From the NCBI GenBank assembly GCA_963760965.1, contig CAVXEW010000002.1, forward strand, positions 186,001 through 250,000: a DNA stretch of 64,000 nucleotides, written 5' to 3'. This document shows, piece after piece, positions 44,442 to 53,841 of this stretch. How positions within the stretch are numbered: the stretch's first letter is position 1; every line of letters starts with the position of its first letter. This DNA comes from Pararhizobium_B sp963760965. Lineage in GTDB: Bacteria > Pseudomonadota > Alphaproteobacteria > Rhizobiales > Rhizobiaceae. Position numbers and translations under genes: made by a program. The notes under the pieces were generated by a model. That model made no database searches and was not told the origin of the DNA. It saw nothing but the letters and a program-made list of their open reading frames with translations.

Positions 44442-45734
44442 CTAGAGGTTCAGCCGTATTGCGACGGAGCGGGCGTGCGCCTCCAGGCCTTCGGCCCTGG
44501 CGAGGGTGACGGCCGCGGGGCCGAGAGCGCGCAGTTGCTCCGGCCCGAGACGCAAAATGGAAGTGCGTTTCATGTAGTCGAGCACGGAGAGGCCCGAGGA
44601 GAACCTCGCCGACCGCGCCGTCGGAAGGACGTGGTTGGAGCCGCCGACATAGTCCCCGATGACCTCCGGCGTGTGGCGCCCGACGAAGATCGCACCGGCA
44701 TTGCGAATCTTCGGGAGAAGGTCCTCCGCCGCGTCGAGCGCCAGCTCCAGGTGCTCCGCCGCGATGCGGTCGGCCAGCGGCACTGCCGCCTCGAAATCCG
44801 GCACGAGGAGGATGGCGCCGAAGTCCCGCCAGCTCCGGGCGGCCGTCGCAGCGCGCGGGAGAGTGGTCAGCTGCCTTTCGACGGCTTCCTCGACCGCATC
44901 CGCGAACGCGGCGTCGTCCGTAATCAGGATCGACTGGGCCGCCGGGTCGTGCTCGGCCTGGGCCAGAAGATCGGCAGCGATCCAATCGGGATCGTTCTTC
45001 GCGTCGGCGATGACGAGAACCTCGGAGGGACCGGCGATCATGTCGATGCCCACCGTGCCGAAGACCCGGCGCTTGGCCGCCGCCACATAGGCATTGCCGG
45101 GACCGACGATCTTGGCGACCGGCTCGATCGTCGCGGTGCCGTAGGCGAGCGCGGCAACGGCCTGCGCGCCGCCGATGCGGTAGATCTCGCTGACGCCGGC
45201 GATCCGCGCTGCCGCCAGCACCGCGGGGTCGTGGCGGCCGTTCTGCGCGGGCACGACCATCACGATGCGGTCGACACCGGCGACAGCCGCCGGGAGAGCG
45301 TTCATCAGCACGGAACTCGGGTAGGCGGCGGTGCCACCGGGCACATAGAGACCGACCGCCTCTATCGCCGTCCAGCGACCGCCGAGCCCGACGCCGGTCG
45401 CGTCCACGTAGACATCGTCCGCCGGAAGCTGCCGGGCGTGGTGGCGCCGGATCCGCTCGGCCGCGAACTCGAGCGCCGACAGCGTCTCCCGGTCGACCCC
45501 GGCCACCGCCTCGTCGACTTCGGCACGCGTGACCGCCATGCCCGCTTCGGCGAGGTCGATGCCGTCGAAACGGCGCGTGTAGTCGGCCAGCGCGGCGTCC
45601 CCGCGCGCGCGCACGTCGGCGATAATGTCGCGAACAGCCGCGTCGACGTCTTCGGAGACCTCGCGCTTCGTAGACAGGAAGGCGGCGAAGTCCGCTTCGA
45701 ATTCCGGGTGGCTGCGGTCAAGCCTGATGGCCAA
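44442..45734 (-). CDS. hisD: Histidinol dehydrogenase
   Basis: 430 residues. VGLYVPGGTAAYPSSVLMNA, KIVGPGNAYVAAAKR and DMIAGPSEVLVIAD are the family signatures, and the zinc and catalytic histidines lie in QAEHDPAAQSILIT and AEHLEL. It oxidises histidinol to histidine, the last steps of the pathway. The start is TTG with AGGAG six bases upstream. It leads the run that ends at yacG. Confidence 0.95.
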   Translation of the reverse strand: MAIRLDRSHPEFEADFAAFLSTKREVSEDVDAAVRDIIADVRARGDAALADYTRRFDGIDLAEAGMAVTRAEVDEAVAGVDRETLSALEFAAERIRRHHARQLPADDVYVDATGVGLGGRWTAIEAVGLYVPGGTAAYPSSVLMNALPAAVAGVDRIVMVVPAQNGRHDPAVLAAARIAGVSEIYRIGGAQAVAALAYGTATIEPVAKIVGPGNAYVAAAKRRVFGTVGIDMIAGPSEVLVIADAKNDPDWIAADLLAQAEHDPAAQSILITDDAAFADAVEEAVERQLTTLPRAATAARSWRDFGAILLVPDFEAAVPLADRIAAEHLELALDAAEDLLPKIRNAGAIFVGRHTPEVIGDYVGGSNHVLPTARSARFSSGLSVLDYMKRTSILRLGPEQLRALGPAAVTLARAEGLEAHARSVAIRLNL

Positions 45735-45849
45735 TGTCTGCTCCTGGGCGTCCTCGGGCGGCTGCGGCCGCGATGGTCGTTCGGCCCCTTCCTTAAAGCG
45801 AGTTCCGCCCGATTGGAATTGTCCCGGAGGCGAAGCGGGCGATTTCCGC

Positions 45850-46293
45850 TCAGGGATGCCTCGGACGAAAGCGCGTTTCCCAGGCGCCCGCCTGGTCTGC
45901 CAGCTGCACTTCGATGCATTCCACGTCGAGCAGGATGGAGGCGGCGCCGGCGAAGATCAGTTCGATTTCTCCCGCCGGCGGCGTCGTGCCGGGCTCGTAT
46001 CGCAGCGACAGCAGCGAGAGCACGTCGTCGGGCCTGCTGCGATCGATGCCGAGAGTGCGCACGGCGCCGACGCGGCCGAAATGCAGGACGGAGCGGCGGC
46101 GCTCGTATGATTTCCGCCGGATACCGCCGGCCTGTTCCCACACGAACCGGTTGCCGACCAGCAGGAACTGGCGCCGGCGCGGGACGTATTCGAGATCGCC
46201 GACGCGGAAGACCGCGTCCTGCACATGGGCGGAGATTACCTCGAGGTCCTCTGCGTCGAGGCCCACGAGCCTGAGGCGTTCGTCTGTCGTCAC
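45850..46293 (-). CDS. DUF2948 family protein
   Basis: About 147 residues, matching DUF2948: RLVGLDAEDLEVISAHVQDA at the start, RRSVLHFGRVGAVR in the middle and GEIELIFAGAASILLDVECI near the end. Function unknown; it commonly sits between murA and hisD in rhizobia. GTG at 46293 with GAGGAC upstream is chosen; an ATG at 46359 in frame is possible. It is 94 bases after murA. Confidence 0.85.
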   Translation of the reverse strand: MTTDERLRLVGLDAEDLEVISAHVQDAVFRVGDLEYVPRRRQFLLVGNRFVWEQAGGIRRKSYERRRSVLHFGRVGAVRTLGIDRSRPDDVLSLLSLRYEPGTTPPAGEIELIFAGAASILLDVECIEVQLADQAGAWETRFRPRHP

Positions 46294-46387
46294 GGTTCTT
46301 GTCCTCGTCTGCCCGGACAGCGTGCAGGCAGACATAGGCATGCGCGCCGGATCGTGCAACGCATTCCGCGGCGCCGCATCCGCGCGA

Positions 46388-47677
46388 TCAGCCGCTGACG
46401 CGCTCGACCTCGGCGCCGCAGCGCCCGAGCTTGGCCTCGAGGCGCTCGAAGCCGCGGTCGAGGTGATAGACGCGGTTGACGACGGTTTCGCCTTCCGCGG
46501 CGAGGCCGGCGATGACCAGGGACACGGATGCGCGCAGGTCCGTCGCCATGACGGGCGCGCCCTTGAGCCGCTCGACGCCCTCCACCGTCGCGGTCTGGCC
46601 GGACAGCGAAATCCTGGCGCCCAGCCGGGCCAGTTCCTGCACGTGCATGAAGCGGTTCTCGAAAATGGTCTCGGTGATGTGCGAGGTGCCCCTGGCCCTC
46701 GTCATCAGCGCCATGAACTGGGCCTGCAGATCGGTCGGGAAGCCCGGGAACGGATCGGTGCGCACGTCGACCGGGAAGAGCCCGGCGCCGTTGCGCCGCA
46801 CGCGAATGCCCGAGTTCGTCTCGGTAACCTCGGCGCCGGCGGCCCTCAGCGTGTCCAGTGCCGTCTCGAGCAGGGCGCCTTGGGTGTCCTGCAGCATGAC
46901 GTCGCCGCCGGTCATCGCGACGGCCATGGCATAGGTTCCTGTCTCGATGCGGTCGGGCAGGACGCGGTGCCGGGCTCCGGCGAGCGAGGTCACGCCCTCG
47001 ATGGTGATCGTCGAGGTGCCGGCCCCGGAAATCCGGGCGCCCATGGCGTTCAGGCAGTTGGCGAGGTCGACCACTTCGGGCTCGCGCGCCGCGTTCTCGA
47101 TGAGACTCGAGCCGTTCGCCAGCGAAGCGGCCATCATCAAGACGTGGGTGGCACCGACGGAGACCTTCGGGAAGGCGTAGTGTCCGCCGGTCAGTCCTTT
47201 CGGTGCCCTGGCGTCGACGTAGCCGTTGTCGATGTCGATCTCGGCCCCGAGAGCCTTCAGTCCGTCGATGAACAGGTCCACCGGCCGCGTACCGATGGCG
47301 CAGCCGCCGGGCAGGGAGACCCGCGCCTCGCCGGTGCGCGCCAGCAGCGGTCCGATCACCCAGAAGCTCGCCCGCATCTTGGAGACCAGCTCGTAGGGGG
47401 CCGTCGTCTCAACTATGCTGCGCGCGGTGAAGTGGATCGTGCGCGAGTAGCCGTCGTTCTGGCGTTCCCGGCGGCCGTTGACCATGATGTCTACGCCGTG
47501 GTTGCCGAGGATCCGGATCAGTTGCTCGGTGTCGGCCAGATGCGGCACGTTCTCCAGCGTCAGCGTGTCGTCGGTGAGCAGCGACGCGATCATGAGCGGC
47601 AGGGCCGCGTTCTTCGCGCCCGAAATCGGTATGGTCCCGTTCAGCGGATGACCGCCGACGATTCTGATTCGATCCAT
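46388..47677 (-). CDS. murA: UDP-N-acetylglucosamine 1-carboxyvinyltransferase
   Basis: 429 residues. The start MDRIRIVGGHPLNGTIPISG includes the UDP-GlcNAc-binding lysine region GAKNAALPL. The catalytic loop, PGGCAIGTRPVDLF, has the cysteine that fosfomycin attacks, and the late motif TDPFPGFPTDLQAQFMAL is diagnostic. It commits UDP-GlcNAc to peptidoglycan. The frame is open to 47836 but ATG 47677 has AGGGAA upstream and the family start. Confidence 0.96.
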   Translation of the reverse strand: MDRIRIVGGHPLNGTIPISGAKNAALPLMIASLLTDDTLTLENVPHLADTEQLIRILGNHGVDIMVNGRRERQNDGYSRTIHFTARSIVETTAPYELVSKMRASFWVIGPLLARTGEARVSLPGGCAIGTRPVDLFIDGLKALGAEIDIDNGYVDARAPKGLTGGHYAFPKVSVGATHVLMMAASLANGSSLIENAAREPEVVDLANCLNAMGARISGAGTSTITIEGVTSLAGARHRVLPDRIETGTYAMAVAMTGGDVMLQDTQGALLETALDTLRAAGAEVTETNSGIRVRRNGAGLFPVDVRTDPFPGFPTDLQAQFMALMTRARGTSHITETIFENRFMHVQELARLGARISLSGQTATVEGVERLKGAPVMATDLRASVSLVIAGLAAEGETVVNRVYHLDRGFERLEAKLGRCGAEVERVSG

Positions 47678-47768
47678 GTGATTCCCTGCCGGACGCGAAG
47701 GCCCGCCTTTCCTGTCGAACGTCTGGGCGCAATCGGCGAAGCCTGCGCCGCGAATGGTAAACGAGCCC

Positions 47769-47969
47769 CTAACGCGCTTGACCGTCCCCTGGCTCGCGAT
47801 CCGGCGAATCCGTGCCGGGACTCTCCTCCGCAGCACCGGCTCGGCGCGCCTTTGCCTGGGCCTTGCGTCGCTTCAGGTTGGCCCGCAACTCGGCCGCGAG
47901 GCGCTCCCGCCTCGCGTCTGCACCCGCACGGCCCGCCCCGGCCGGTTTCTCCGCATCCTCACGAGTCAT
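47769..47969 (-). CDS. Small basic protein of unknown function
   Basis: 66 residues rich in alanine, arginine and lysine, with a helical core ARRERLAAELRANLKRRKAQ. It sits 91 bases upstream of murA on the same strand. I recall similar short proteins next to murA in rhizobia, but no function is assigned. The charged helix could bind nucleic acid or ribosomes. The tail is acidic and disordered. Confidence 0.6.
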   Translation of the reverse strand: MTREDAEKPAGAGRAGADARRERLAAELRANLKRRKAQAKARRAGAAEESPGTDSPDREPGDGQAR

Positions 47970-48115
47970 CGCAGCGGCATACCCGAAAGCCGCGAGTGAA
48001 ACCAGCCCTTCCGGCCGGCCGGAAGTCCGGCGCCGGCCATTTGCGGCTTGCACTGCCCGAAAAGCTATGGCAAGAGGCGCCCCGTCCGGAGACGCCCACC
48101 GCGCGCGTCCCGACG

Positions 48116-48190
<75 letters not shown>

Positions 48191-48424
48191 GTTTTCCGGC
48201 ATTTTCGCACATTGTCCGCGTCACATGGAGCGCGGCGGATTGCCTGTGCGAGGGTGAAGGTTGCGTCGCGGGCTTGTCATTTCCGCTGCCGGGCGGCTAG
48301 AAGCTCTGCTGGAGGAAATTTCTTTGACTTTCAGGGTGCTTCACACGATCCGCCGGGGCGATGCGGCGTCCCGCTCCCGGGGAGGAACGACCGGCGGGGC
48401 CGGGCCGGGCGGGGAGTGCATGTG

Positions 48425-49285
48425 ATGCCGGCGGGCGCAACGGGAAGCGCGCCGGCGAGCAGCGCGGAGGCCATGCCGCCGGCGGCAGTGAAGCTCGACG
48501 GTGTGTCGATCGAGTTCCCGGTGGCCGGCAGGAGCTTCTTCACGGCGGTCGAGCGTACCGACATCGCGGTCGCAGCCGGGGAGTTCGTCGCCATCGTCGG
48601 CCCCACGGGCTGCGGAAAATCCACCCTGCTCAACGCCGCGGCTGGCCTCGTGCGTCCCGCCCGGGGCGAGATCGACATCTTCGGGGTCCGGCTCGCCGGC
48701 CTCAATCTCAAGTCGGGCTATCTCTTCCAGCAGGATGCGCTGATGCCCTGGAAGACCGCGATAGAGAACGTGGCGATCGGCCCGGAGATCGCCGGGACGC
48801 GGCGCAGGATGGCGCGCGAGAAGGCGCACGAGTGGCTTGGCCGCGTCGGGCTCGCACCGTTCGCGGACCGGTACCCGCACATGCTCTCCGGTGGCCAGCG
48901 AAAGCGCGTGGCACTCGCGCAGGTGCTGATCCGCGATCCCGAGATCATCCTGATGGACGAGCCATTCGGACCGCTCGACGCGCAGACGCGGCTGATCATG
49001 GGCGATCTCCTGTTGCGGCTGTGGTCGGAGAACCGCAAGGCCGTCATGTTCGTCACGCACGACCTCGAGGAGGCGATCTCGCTCGCCGACCGGGTCGTCA
49101 TCATGTCCGCCGGACCCGCCGCCCGCATCATCGGCGACTTCCCGATCCCGCTCGAAAGGCCGCGGGATATCAGCGAGATCAAGCTCGACCCTGCCTTCCA
49201 GCAAATTCACCGGGAAATCTGGCACATGCTGAAGACAGAGGTTCTGAAAGCCTATCCCGGCCTGCCCGCAGGAGGCTCGGCTTGA
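48425..49285 (+). CDS. ABC transporter ATP-binding protein, nitrate/sulfonate type
   Basis: 286 residues of the SsuB/TauB group. Walker A GPTGCGKST, signature LSGGQRKRVALAQ, Walker B IILMDEPFGPLD and H-loop VTHDLEEA are present. The first 25 residues are an alanine-rich lead-in. The substrate may be a sulfonate, nitrate, or an organic anion. The permease gene begins within its stop codon (TTGA), and the binding protein is third, so the three form one importer operon. Confidence 0.88.
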   Translation: MPAGATGSAPASSAEAMPPAAVKLDGVSIEFPVAGRSFFTAVERTDIAVAAGEFVAIVGPTGCGKSTLLNAAAGLVRPARGEIDIFGVRLAGLNLKSGYLFQQDALMPWKTAIENVAIGPEIAGTRRRMAREKAHEWLGRVGLAPFADRYPHMLSGGQRKRVALAQVLIRDPEIILMDEPFGPLDAQTRLIMGDLLLRLWSENRKAVMFVTHDLEEAISLADRVVIMSAGPAARIIGDFPIPLERPRDISEIKLDPAFQQIHREIWHMLKTEVLKAYPGLPAGGSA

Positions 49286-50067
49286 ACCGCACATCGCTCG
49301 TCGCCGCACAGATCGGCGTCGCCATCGTCATCGTCGCGTTCTGGCAGGTCGCCTCGACCACCCGCCTGATCGGCGATCCCTCCTCGATCGCCTTCTTCTT
49401 CGCCACGCCCGGCGGGGTCGCCGCGCAGATTTGGGACTGGTTCTCCGGCGGATCGATCTGGTACAATCTATGGATCACCCTGCTCGAATCCGCGCTCTCC
49501 TTCATCATCGGCTCGCTCGCGGCGATCGTCGTCGGATTCTGGTTTGCGCGAAAGCCGCGGCTGGCCGCGATCTTCGATCCCTACGTGAAGGGCGCGAACG
49601 CCTTGCCGCGCGTCGTTCTCGCGCCGATCTTCACGCTTTGGTTCGGCCTCGGCATCTGGTCGAAGGTGGCGCTCGGCTTCACGCTCGTCTTCTTCATAGT
49701 CTTCTTCAACGTCTACCAGGGCGTCAAGGAAGTGGACACGACGGTGCTGTCCAACGCGCGCATGCTCGGCATGAACGAACGGCAGTTGCTGCGGCACGTC
49801 TACCTGCCTTCGGCGCTGTCCTGGATGTTTTCGTCGCTGCACACCTCGATCGGCTTCGCCGTGGTCGGCGCGGTGGTCGGCGAATACCTCGGATCGGCGG
49901 CGGGGCTCGGCTACCTCATCCAGCAGGCGGAAGGCATGTTCGACGTCGCGGGCGTCTTTGCCGGCATGTTCGTGCTGGCCGCCTTCGTGCTGGTCATTGA
50001 CTGGTGCGTCACCCTGGTCGAACGTCGGCTGCTTGTCTGGCGGCCGCCGAGCCCGGGCGATCGCTGA
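49282..50067 (+). CDS. ABC transporter permease, nitrate/sulfonate type
   Basis: About 261 residues with six membrane segments. TTG at 49282 has AGGAGG six bases upstream and overlaps the preceding stop. The EAA-like loop lies around LGMNERQLLRHVYLPSALSW, and the start of the core, TLLESALSFIIGSLAAIVVG, matches SsuC/TauC permeases. The frame is also open upstream in the shadow of the ATPase gene, which is not coding. Confidence 0.85.
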   Translation: MNRTSLVAAQIGVAIVIVAFWQVASTTRLIGDPSSIAFFFATPGGVAAQIWDWFSGGSIWYNLWITLLESALSFIIGSLAAIVVGFWFARKPRLAAIFDPYVKGANALPRVVLAPIFTLWFGLGIWSKVALGFTLVFFIVFFNVYQGVKEVDTTVLSNARMLGMNERQLLRHVYLPSALSWMFSSLHTSIGFAVVGAVVGEYLGSAAGLGYLIQQAEGMFDVAGVFAGMFVLAAFVLVIDWCVTLVERRLLVWRPPSPGDR

Positions 50068-50092
50068 CATGAATCGGAAGAAGGAGGAGACA

Positions 50093-51100
50093 ATGAGGAC
50101 ATTCGGGAAACTGATCGCAGCAGGCGCTGCGCTACTGGCAATGGGTGGCATCTCGGCGGCGCAGTCCAAGGTAACGCTCGCGATCGGCGGCGCCTCTTGC
50201 CTGTGCTACCTGCCGACTGTGCTGACGAAGCAGCTCGGCAACTTCAAGAAGGCCGGCGTCGACGTCGAGATGGTCAATTTCAAGGGCGGTTCGCAGGCGC
50301 TGACCGCCGTCATCGGGGGGAGCGCAGACGTGGTTTCCGGCTATTTCGACCATACGGTCGAACTCGCGGCCAAGAACCAGCACATGCAGGCCTTCGTCGT
50401 CTACGACCGGTTTCCCGGCCTCGTGCTCGTCGTCGCGCCGGGCGAAAGCGAGAAGATCACGTCGATCAAGGACCTCAAGGGCAAGAAGGTGGGCGTCAGC
50501 GCTCCCGGTTCCTCGACCGACTTCTTCCTAAAGTACCTGCTGAAAAAGAACGGCCTCGAGACGGATTCCGCCTCGGTGATCGGCGTCGGTCTCGGCGGCA
50601 CGGCCGTCGCCGCCATGGAGCAGGGGCGCATCGATGCGGCCGTCATGCTCGACCCGGCGGTGACCATCCTGCAGAACAAGTACAAGAACCTGCGGATCCT
50701 CACGGACACCCGCAGCCAGAAGGATACCGAGGCCGTCTTCGGCGGCGACTATCCGGGCGGCGCGTTCTACACCAGGGTCGCGTGGCTGAAGGACCATCCG
50801 AAGGAAGCACAGGCGATGGCCAACGCCGTCGTGAACACGCTCAAGTGGATCCATTCGCACTCCGCCGAGGAGATCATGAGCAAGATGCCCAAGGAGATGG
50901 TCGGCAAGGACAAGGATGCCTACCTCGCCGCACTGAAGAACACGATCCCGATGTATTCCAAGGACGGCGCCATGGATCCGAAGGGAGCGAAGGCCGTTCT
51001 CGCGGTCTTCAGCGTCGGTTCGCCAGACGTCGCCAAGGCCAACATCGACGTCACCAGCACCTATACGAACAAGTTCGTCGAGAAGGCCGGCGCCAACTAG
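50093..51100 (+). CDS. ABC transporter substrate-binding protein, NMT1/SsuA-like
   Basis: 335 residues. The signal peptide (FGKLIAAGAALLAMGGISAA) is cut before QSKVTLAIGG. The NMT1-like pattern continues with VNFKGGSQALTAVIGGSADV and KDLKGKKVGVSAPGSSTDFF. AAGGAGGAGA lies just before the ATG. It completes the importer; the ligand cannot be predicted. No regulator or catabolic gene is adjacent to narrow it down. Confidence 0.87.
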   Translation: MRTFGKLIAAGAALLAMGGISAAQSKVTLAIGGASCLCYLPTVLTKQLGNFKKAGVDVEMVNFKGGSQALTAVIGGSADVVSGYFDHTVELAAKNQHMQAFVVYDRFPGLVLVVAPGESEKITSIKDLKGKKVGVSAPGSSTDFFLKYLLKKNGLETDSASVIGVGLGGTAVAAMEQGRIDAAVMLDPAVTILQNKYKNLRILTDTRSQKDTEAVFGGDYPGGAFYTRVAWLKDHPKEAQAMANAVVNTLKWIHSHSAEEIMSKMPKEMVGKDKDAYLAALKNTIPMYSKDGAMDPKGAKAVLAVFSVGSPDVAKANIDVTSTYTNKFVEKAGAN

Positions 51101-51182
51101 CGGGGCACCAAGCCGCACCGGCGATGCGGAGGACCGGCAGCCAGCCGGGCCTCCGCCTTCGCCCCGAAACCGTCGCAGAGGT

Positions 51183-51749
51183 TCAGGACTTGCCGAAGCC
51201 GAGCCATGGCTCCAGGTGCTGCCAGCTCCTGTCCATGGCGTAGGTGCGCGAGAGATACGGGATGCCGATGTGCCCGTAGCGTATGGAAAGCTCGCTCTCC
51301 GACGCAAACTCGCCAGCCTTGCGGACCGCCGCCATGTAAAGGGAGGATACGAGGCCGCTGCGGTCCGCCCCGCCCTGGCAGTGCACGAGTATCGGTTTCC
51401 TGGCCTTCTCCATGATGCGGATCAGCTGCTCGGCCCGGTCCTTCGTCAGCAGGACGCCCGCCGACATTCGGAAGTCGACGTGGGCGATGCCGAGGTCGTG
51501 CGATGCCTTCACCTCGCGCCGGTACCAGGCGGACTGGGGATTGGAGCCCCGAAGGTTTATGATCGTCCGGATGCCGTAGGCGCTCTGGAATTCCATCAGC
51601 TGCCCGGCGGAAAGCTGGCCGGAGCGATAGAACTGGCCCGGGACGACCGTGTGGAAATTCCCCGACGCGTCCTGGGCAAGGAGCAGTCCCGCCGCCAGGA
51701 CGAGAAGAACTCCCGCTACGGCCGCGCCGCGCTTCAATATCCGCTTCAT
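51183..51749 (-). CDS. Membrane-anchored tyrosine/dual-specificity phosphatase-like protein
   Basis: 188 residues. An N-terminal hydrophobic segment (VAGVLLVLAAGLLLA) anchors or exports it. The catalytic P-loop LVHCQGGADRSGLVSSLYMA fits HCX5R, and the upstream IINLRGSNPQSAWYRRE carries the preceding conserved loop of this bacterial phosphatase family. It would act in the periplasm. Substrates might be phosphotyrosine proteins or phosphorylated lipids. Monocistronic. Confidence 0.82.
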   Translation of the reverse strand: MKRILKRGAAVAGVLLVLAAGLLLAQDASGNFHTVVPGQFYRSGQLSAGQLMEFQSAYGIRTIINLRGSNPQSAWYRREVKASHDLGIAHVDFRMSAGVLLTKDRAEQLIRIMEKARKPILVHCQGGADRSGLVSSLYMAAVRKAGEFASESELSIRYGHIGIPYLSRTYAMDRSWQHLEPWLGFGKS

Positions 51750-51876
51750 GCGATCTCTTGCTCCCTTTGAAGGCGGCAGAACCTGCGCGGGCCTCGCCTT
51801 CGCGGGAGCCGCAACCTCGAACGCATGCTTCAGGACGGACGTGACAGGAAGCTGAAAGCGGCAGCGCCGGCGGCCG

Positions 51877-53043
51877 TCACAGGGCGGCGAAATAGGAGGC
51901 GAGGCGTCCGGCCGCTTCCTCCACCTGGTCGAGGCGGCGCAGGAAACAGGCGCGGAAGAATTTCTCGCCGCCCTCGCCGAAGGCCACGCCGGGGGCCAGC
52001 CCCACGGCTGCCCGGTCGACGATGTCCCTTGCCGTCGCCATCGTGTCGTCGACGCCGTCGACGGTGAAGAAGGCGTAGAAGGCGCCGTCGGGCTTCCGCA
52101 TGGCGATGCGGTTCGTCGAGAGCAGCGCCTCGCAAAGGACGTCGCGGGCGCGGCTTGCGCGGGCGATGTTCTCCTCGACGAGCAGGTCCCCCTGCTCCAG
52201 CGCGGCGACGGCGGCGCGCTGGAGGAACGGCGCGACGCCGGACGTCGAGTACTGGATGAGGTTCTCGATCACCTGGCCCATTTCAGGAGGCGCGACGATC
52301 CAGCCGACCCGCCAGCCCGTCATCGACCAGTTTTTCGAAAACGAGTTGACGAAGATGATGCGGTCGTCCTCCTCGCGAAGGTCGAGCAGCGACGGCGCTC
52401 GTCCGCCGGCGTAGTGGAAGCGCGCATAGATCTCGTCGGCGATGATCCAGAGCCCATGCCGGCGCGCGATGTCGAGAATGGACCGGAGCTCGTCCCGGCT
52501 CGCAGTCCACCCGGTCGGGTTCGAAGGCGTGTTGACGAAGAGGCATCGCGTCCTCGGCGAGATCGCCGCCTCGATACGGTCGACGTCGAGCGACCAGCTG
52601 CCCTCTTCGTGGACGAAGCGCACGGGCCTCGCAACCGCACCCGAAAGGCCGACGGCGGCTGGAAAGTTGGGCCAGGCCGGCGAGAAGAAGAGAACCTCGT
52701 CGCCCGGCGACGTGACGGCCTCGATCGAAAGCTTGATCGCCTGCATGCCGGAGCCGGTCACGAAGAACATCTCCGGCGAGAACGGCCCCTGGTAGAAGCG
52801 CGCATGATAGCGGGCCAGGGCAGCACGCAATTCCGGAATGCCGCGCTGCCAGGTGTAGAAGGTTTCGCCAGCCGCCAGGGAGCGACTCGCCGCATCGCCG
52901 ATGAAGGCAGGCGTCGGAAGGTCGCCCTCGCCGGCCCACAACGGAATCAACCCCTCGCGCAGGCGGCCGTGGTTGACGACGGCGACGATGCCGCTCTCCG
53001 GCGCGTTGGCCGCGCGGGGACTCAGGGAAGAAAGGTCGAACAA
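51877..53043 (-). CDS. Class I/II pyridoxal-phosphate aminotransferase
   Basis: 388 residues. The cofactor lysine is in FVNSFSKNWSMTGWRVGW, the substrate arginine region follows near the end, and NTPSNPTGW and IIADEIYARFHYAG are standard fold-type I motifs. It resembles aspartate or aromatic aminotransferases; the exact substrate is uncertain. It lies alone, between the phosphatase and mscL. Confidence 0.88.
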   Translation of the reverse strand: MFDLSSLSPRAANAPESGIVAVVNHGRLREGLIPLWAGEGDLPTPAFIGDAASRSLAAGETFYTWQRGIPELRAALARYHARFYQGPFSPEMFFVTGSGMQAIKLSIEAVTSPGDEVLFFSPAWPNFPAAVGLSGAVARPVRFVHEEGSWSLDVDRIEAAISPRTRCLFVNTPSNPTGWTASRDELRSILDIARRHGLWIIADEIYARFHYAGGRAPSLLDLREEDDRIIFVNSFSKNWSMTGWRVGWIVAPPEMGQVIENLIQYSTSGVAPFLQRAAVAALEQGDLLVEENIARASRARDVLCEALLSTNRIAMRKPDGAFYAFFTVDGVDDTMATARDIVDRAAVGLAPGVAFGEGGEKFFRACFLRRLDQVEEAAGRLASYFAAL

Positions 53044-53148
53044 GGCCGTCTCCAGGCTGCAGTTTTGACCATGGAGGAATAGCGCCGTTTGATGCGACGA
53101 TCACGTCACAAGCGTTGATCGATCCATGCAGATCCGTGATCCTGCAAC

Positions 53149-53165
53149 GCCGGCCGTCGGCCGGC
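53149..53165 (-). terminator. Hairpin after mscL
   Basis: GCCGGCC and GGCCGGC pair perfectly around three bases, 16 bases beyond the mscL stop on the minus strand. No U-run follows. Confidence 0.45.
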
Positions 53166-53180
53166 GCCGGAAAGCGCCCG

Positions 53181-53612
53181 TCAGGCGCGCCCCTTCAGCA
53201 GGTCGCGAATTTCGGTCAGCAGCTGCACGTCGGCCGGCGGTGCGGGCGGGACTTCCGGGGCGGGCTCCTCGTTGCGTTCCATCCTGCGACGCAGCGTGTT
53301 GACGCCCTTGACCATCAGGAAGATGATCCACGCGAGGATGAGGAAATTGATGACCACCGTGATGAAATTGCCGTAGGCGAAGACCGCGCCCTGCTTGCGC
53401 GCCTCCGCAAGTGTCTGGGCCGTAACGCCGCTCGACAGTGCCAGGAAATAATTCGAGAAGTCGAAGCCGCCGAAGATCGCGCCGACGACCGGCATGATGA
53501 CGTCGTCGGTCAGCGACTTCACGATCAGGCCAAAGGCGCCGCCGATGATCACACCGACGGCAAGGTCCATGACGTTGCCCTTGGATATGAATTCCTTGAA
53601 CTCGTTGAGCAT
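53181..53612 (-). CDS. mscL: Large-conductance mechanosensitive channel
   Basis: 143 residues. The pore helix start NVMDLAVGVIIGGAFGLIVK, the periplasmic loop and the second span VVINFLILAWIIFLMVKGVN are typical, followed by a cytoplasmic helix bundle (LLTEIRDLL). MscL opens under hypo-osmotic shock. Length and residue pattern fit the family. Confidence 0.96.
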   Translation of the reverse strand: MLNEFKEFISKGNVMDLAVGVIIGGAFGLIVKSLTDDVIMPVVGAIFGGFDFSNYFLALSSGVTAQTLAEARKQGAVFAYGNFITVVINFLILAWIIFLMVKGVNTLRRRMERNEEPAPEVPPAPPADVQLLTEIRDLLKGRA

Positions 53613-53841
53613 GCAGGTCTCCCCTTCCAGAAGCGCCCGTCTTGAGAGCCCCGAAGCGGGCGACGCACCGAGAACGGGCGGACGTTAGCACAACTCCTGC
53701 GGTATGGCAGCGCAATTTCGCGGCCGGGTACGGCGACCGGCAAACGTCTGCCGGGAACGGCGCGCCGAGTTGCGCTCGCCGTCGCCACGTCTATTCTAGG
53801 TCCCACGCCGAAACGGCGATCCACGGGCTCCGGGAGGGAGC

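Noticed and set aside
48191..48424. Riboswitch before the nitrate/sulfonate-type ABC operon, such as a TPP element
   Set aside because: The leader lacks the conserved CTGAGA and related TPP motifs, and no other known class is recognised.
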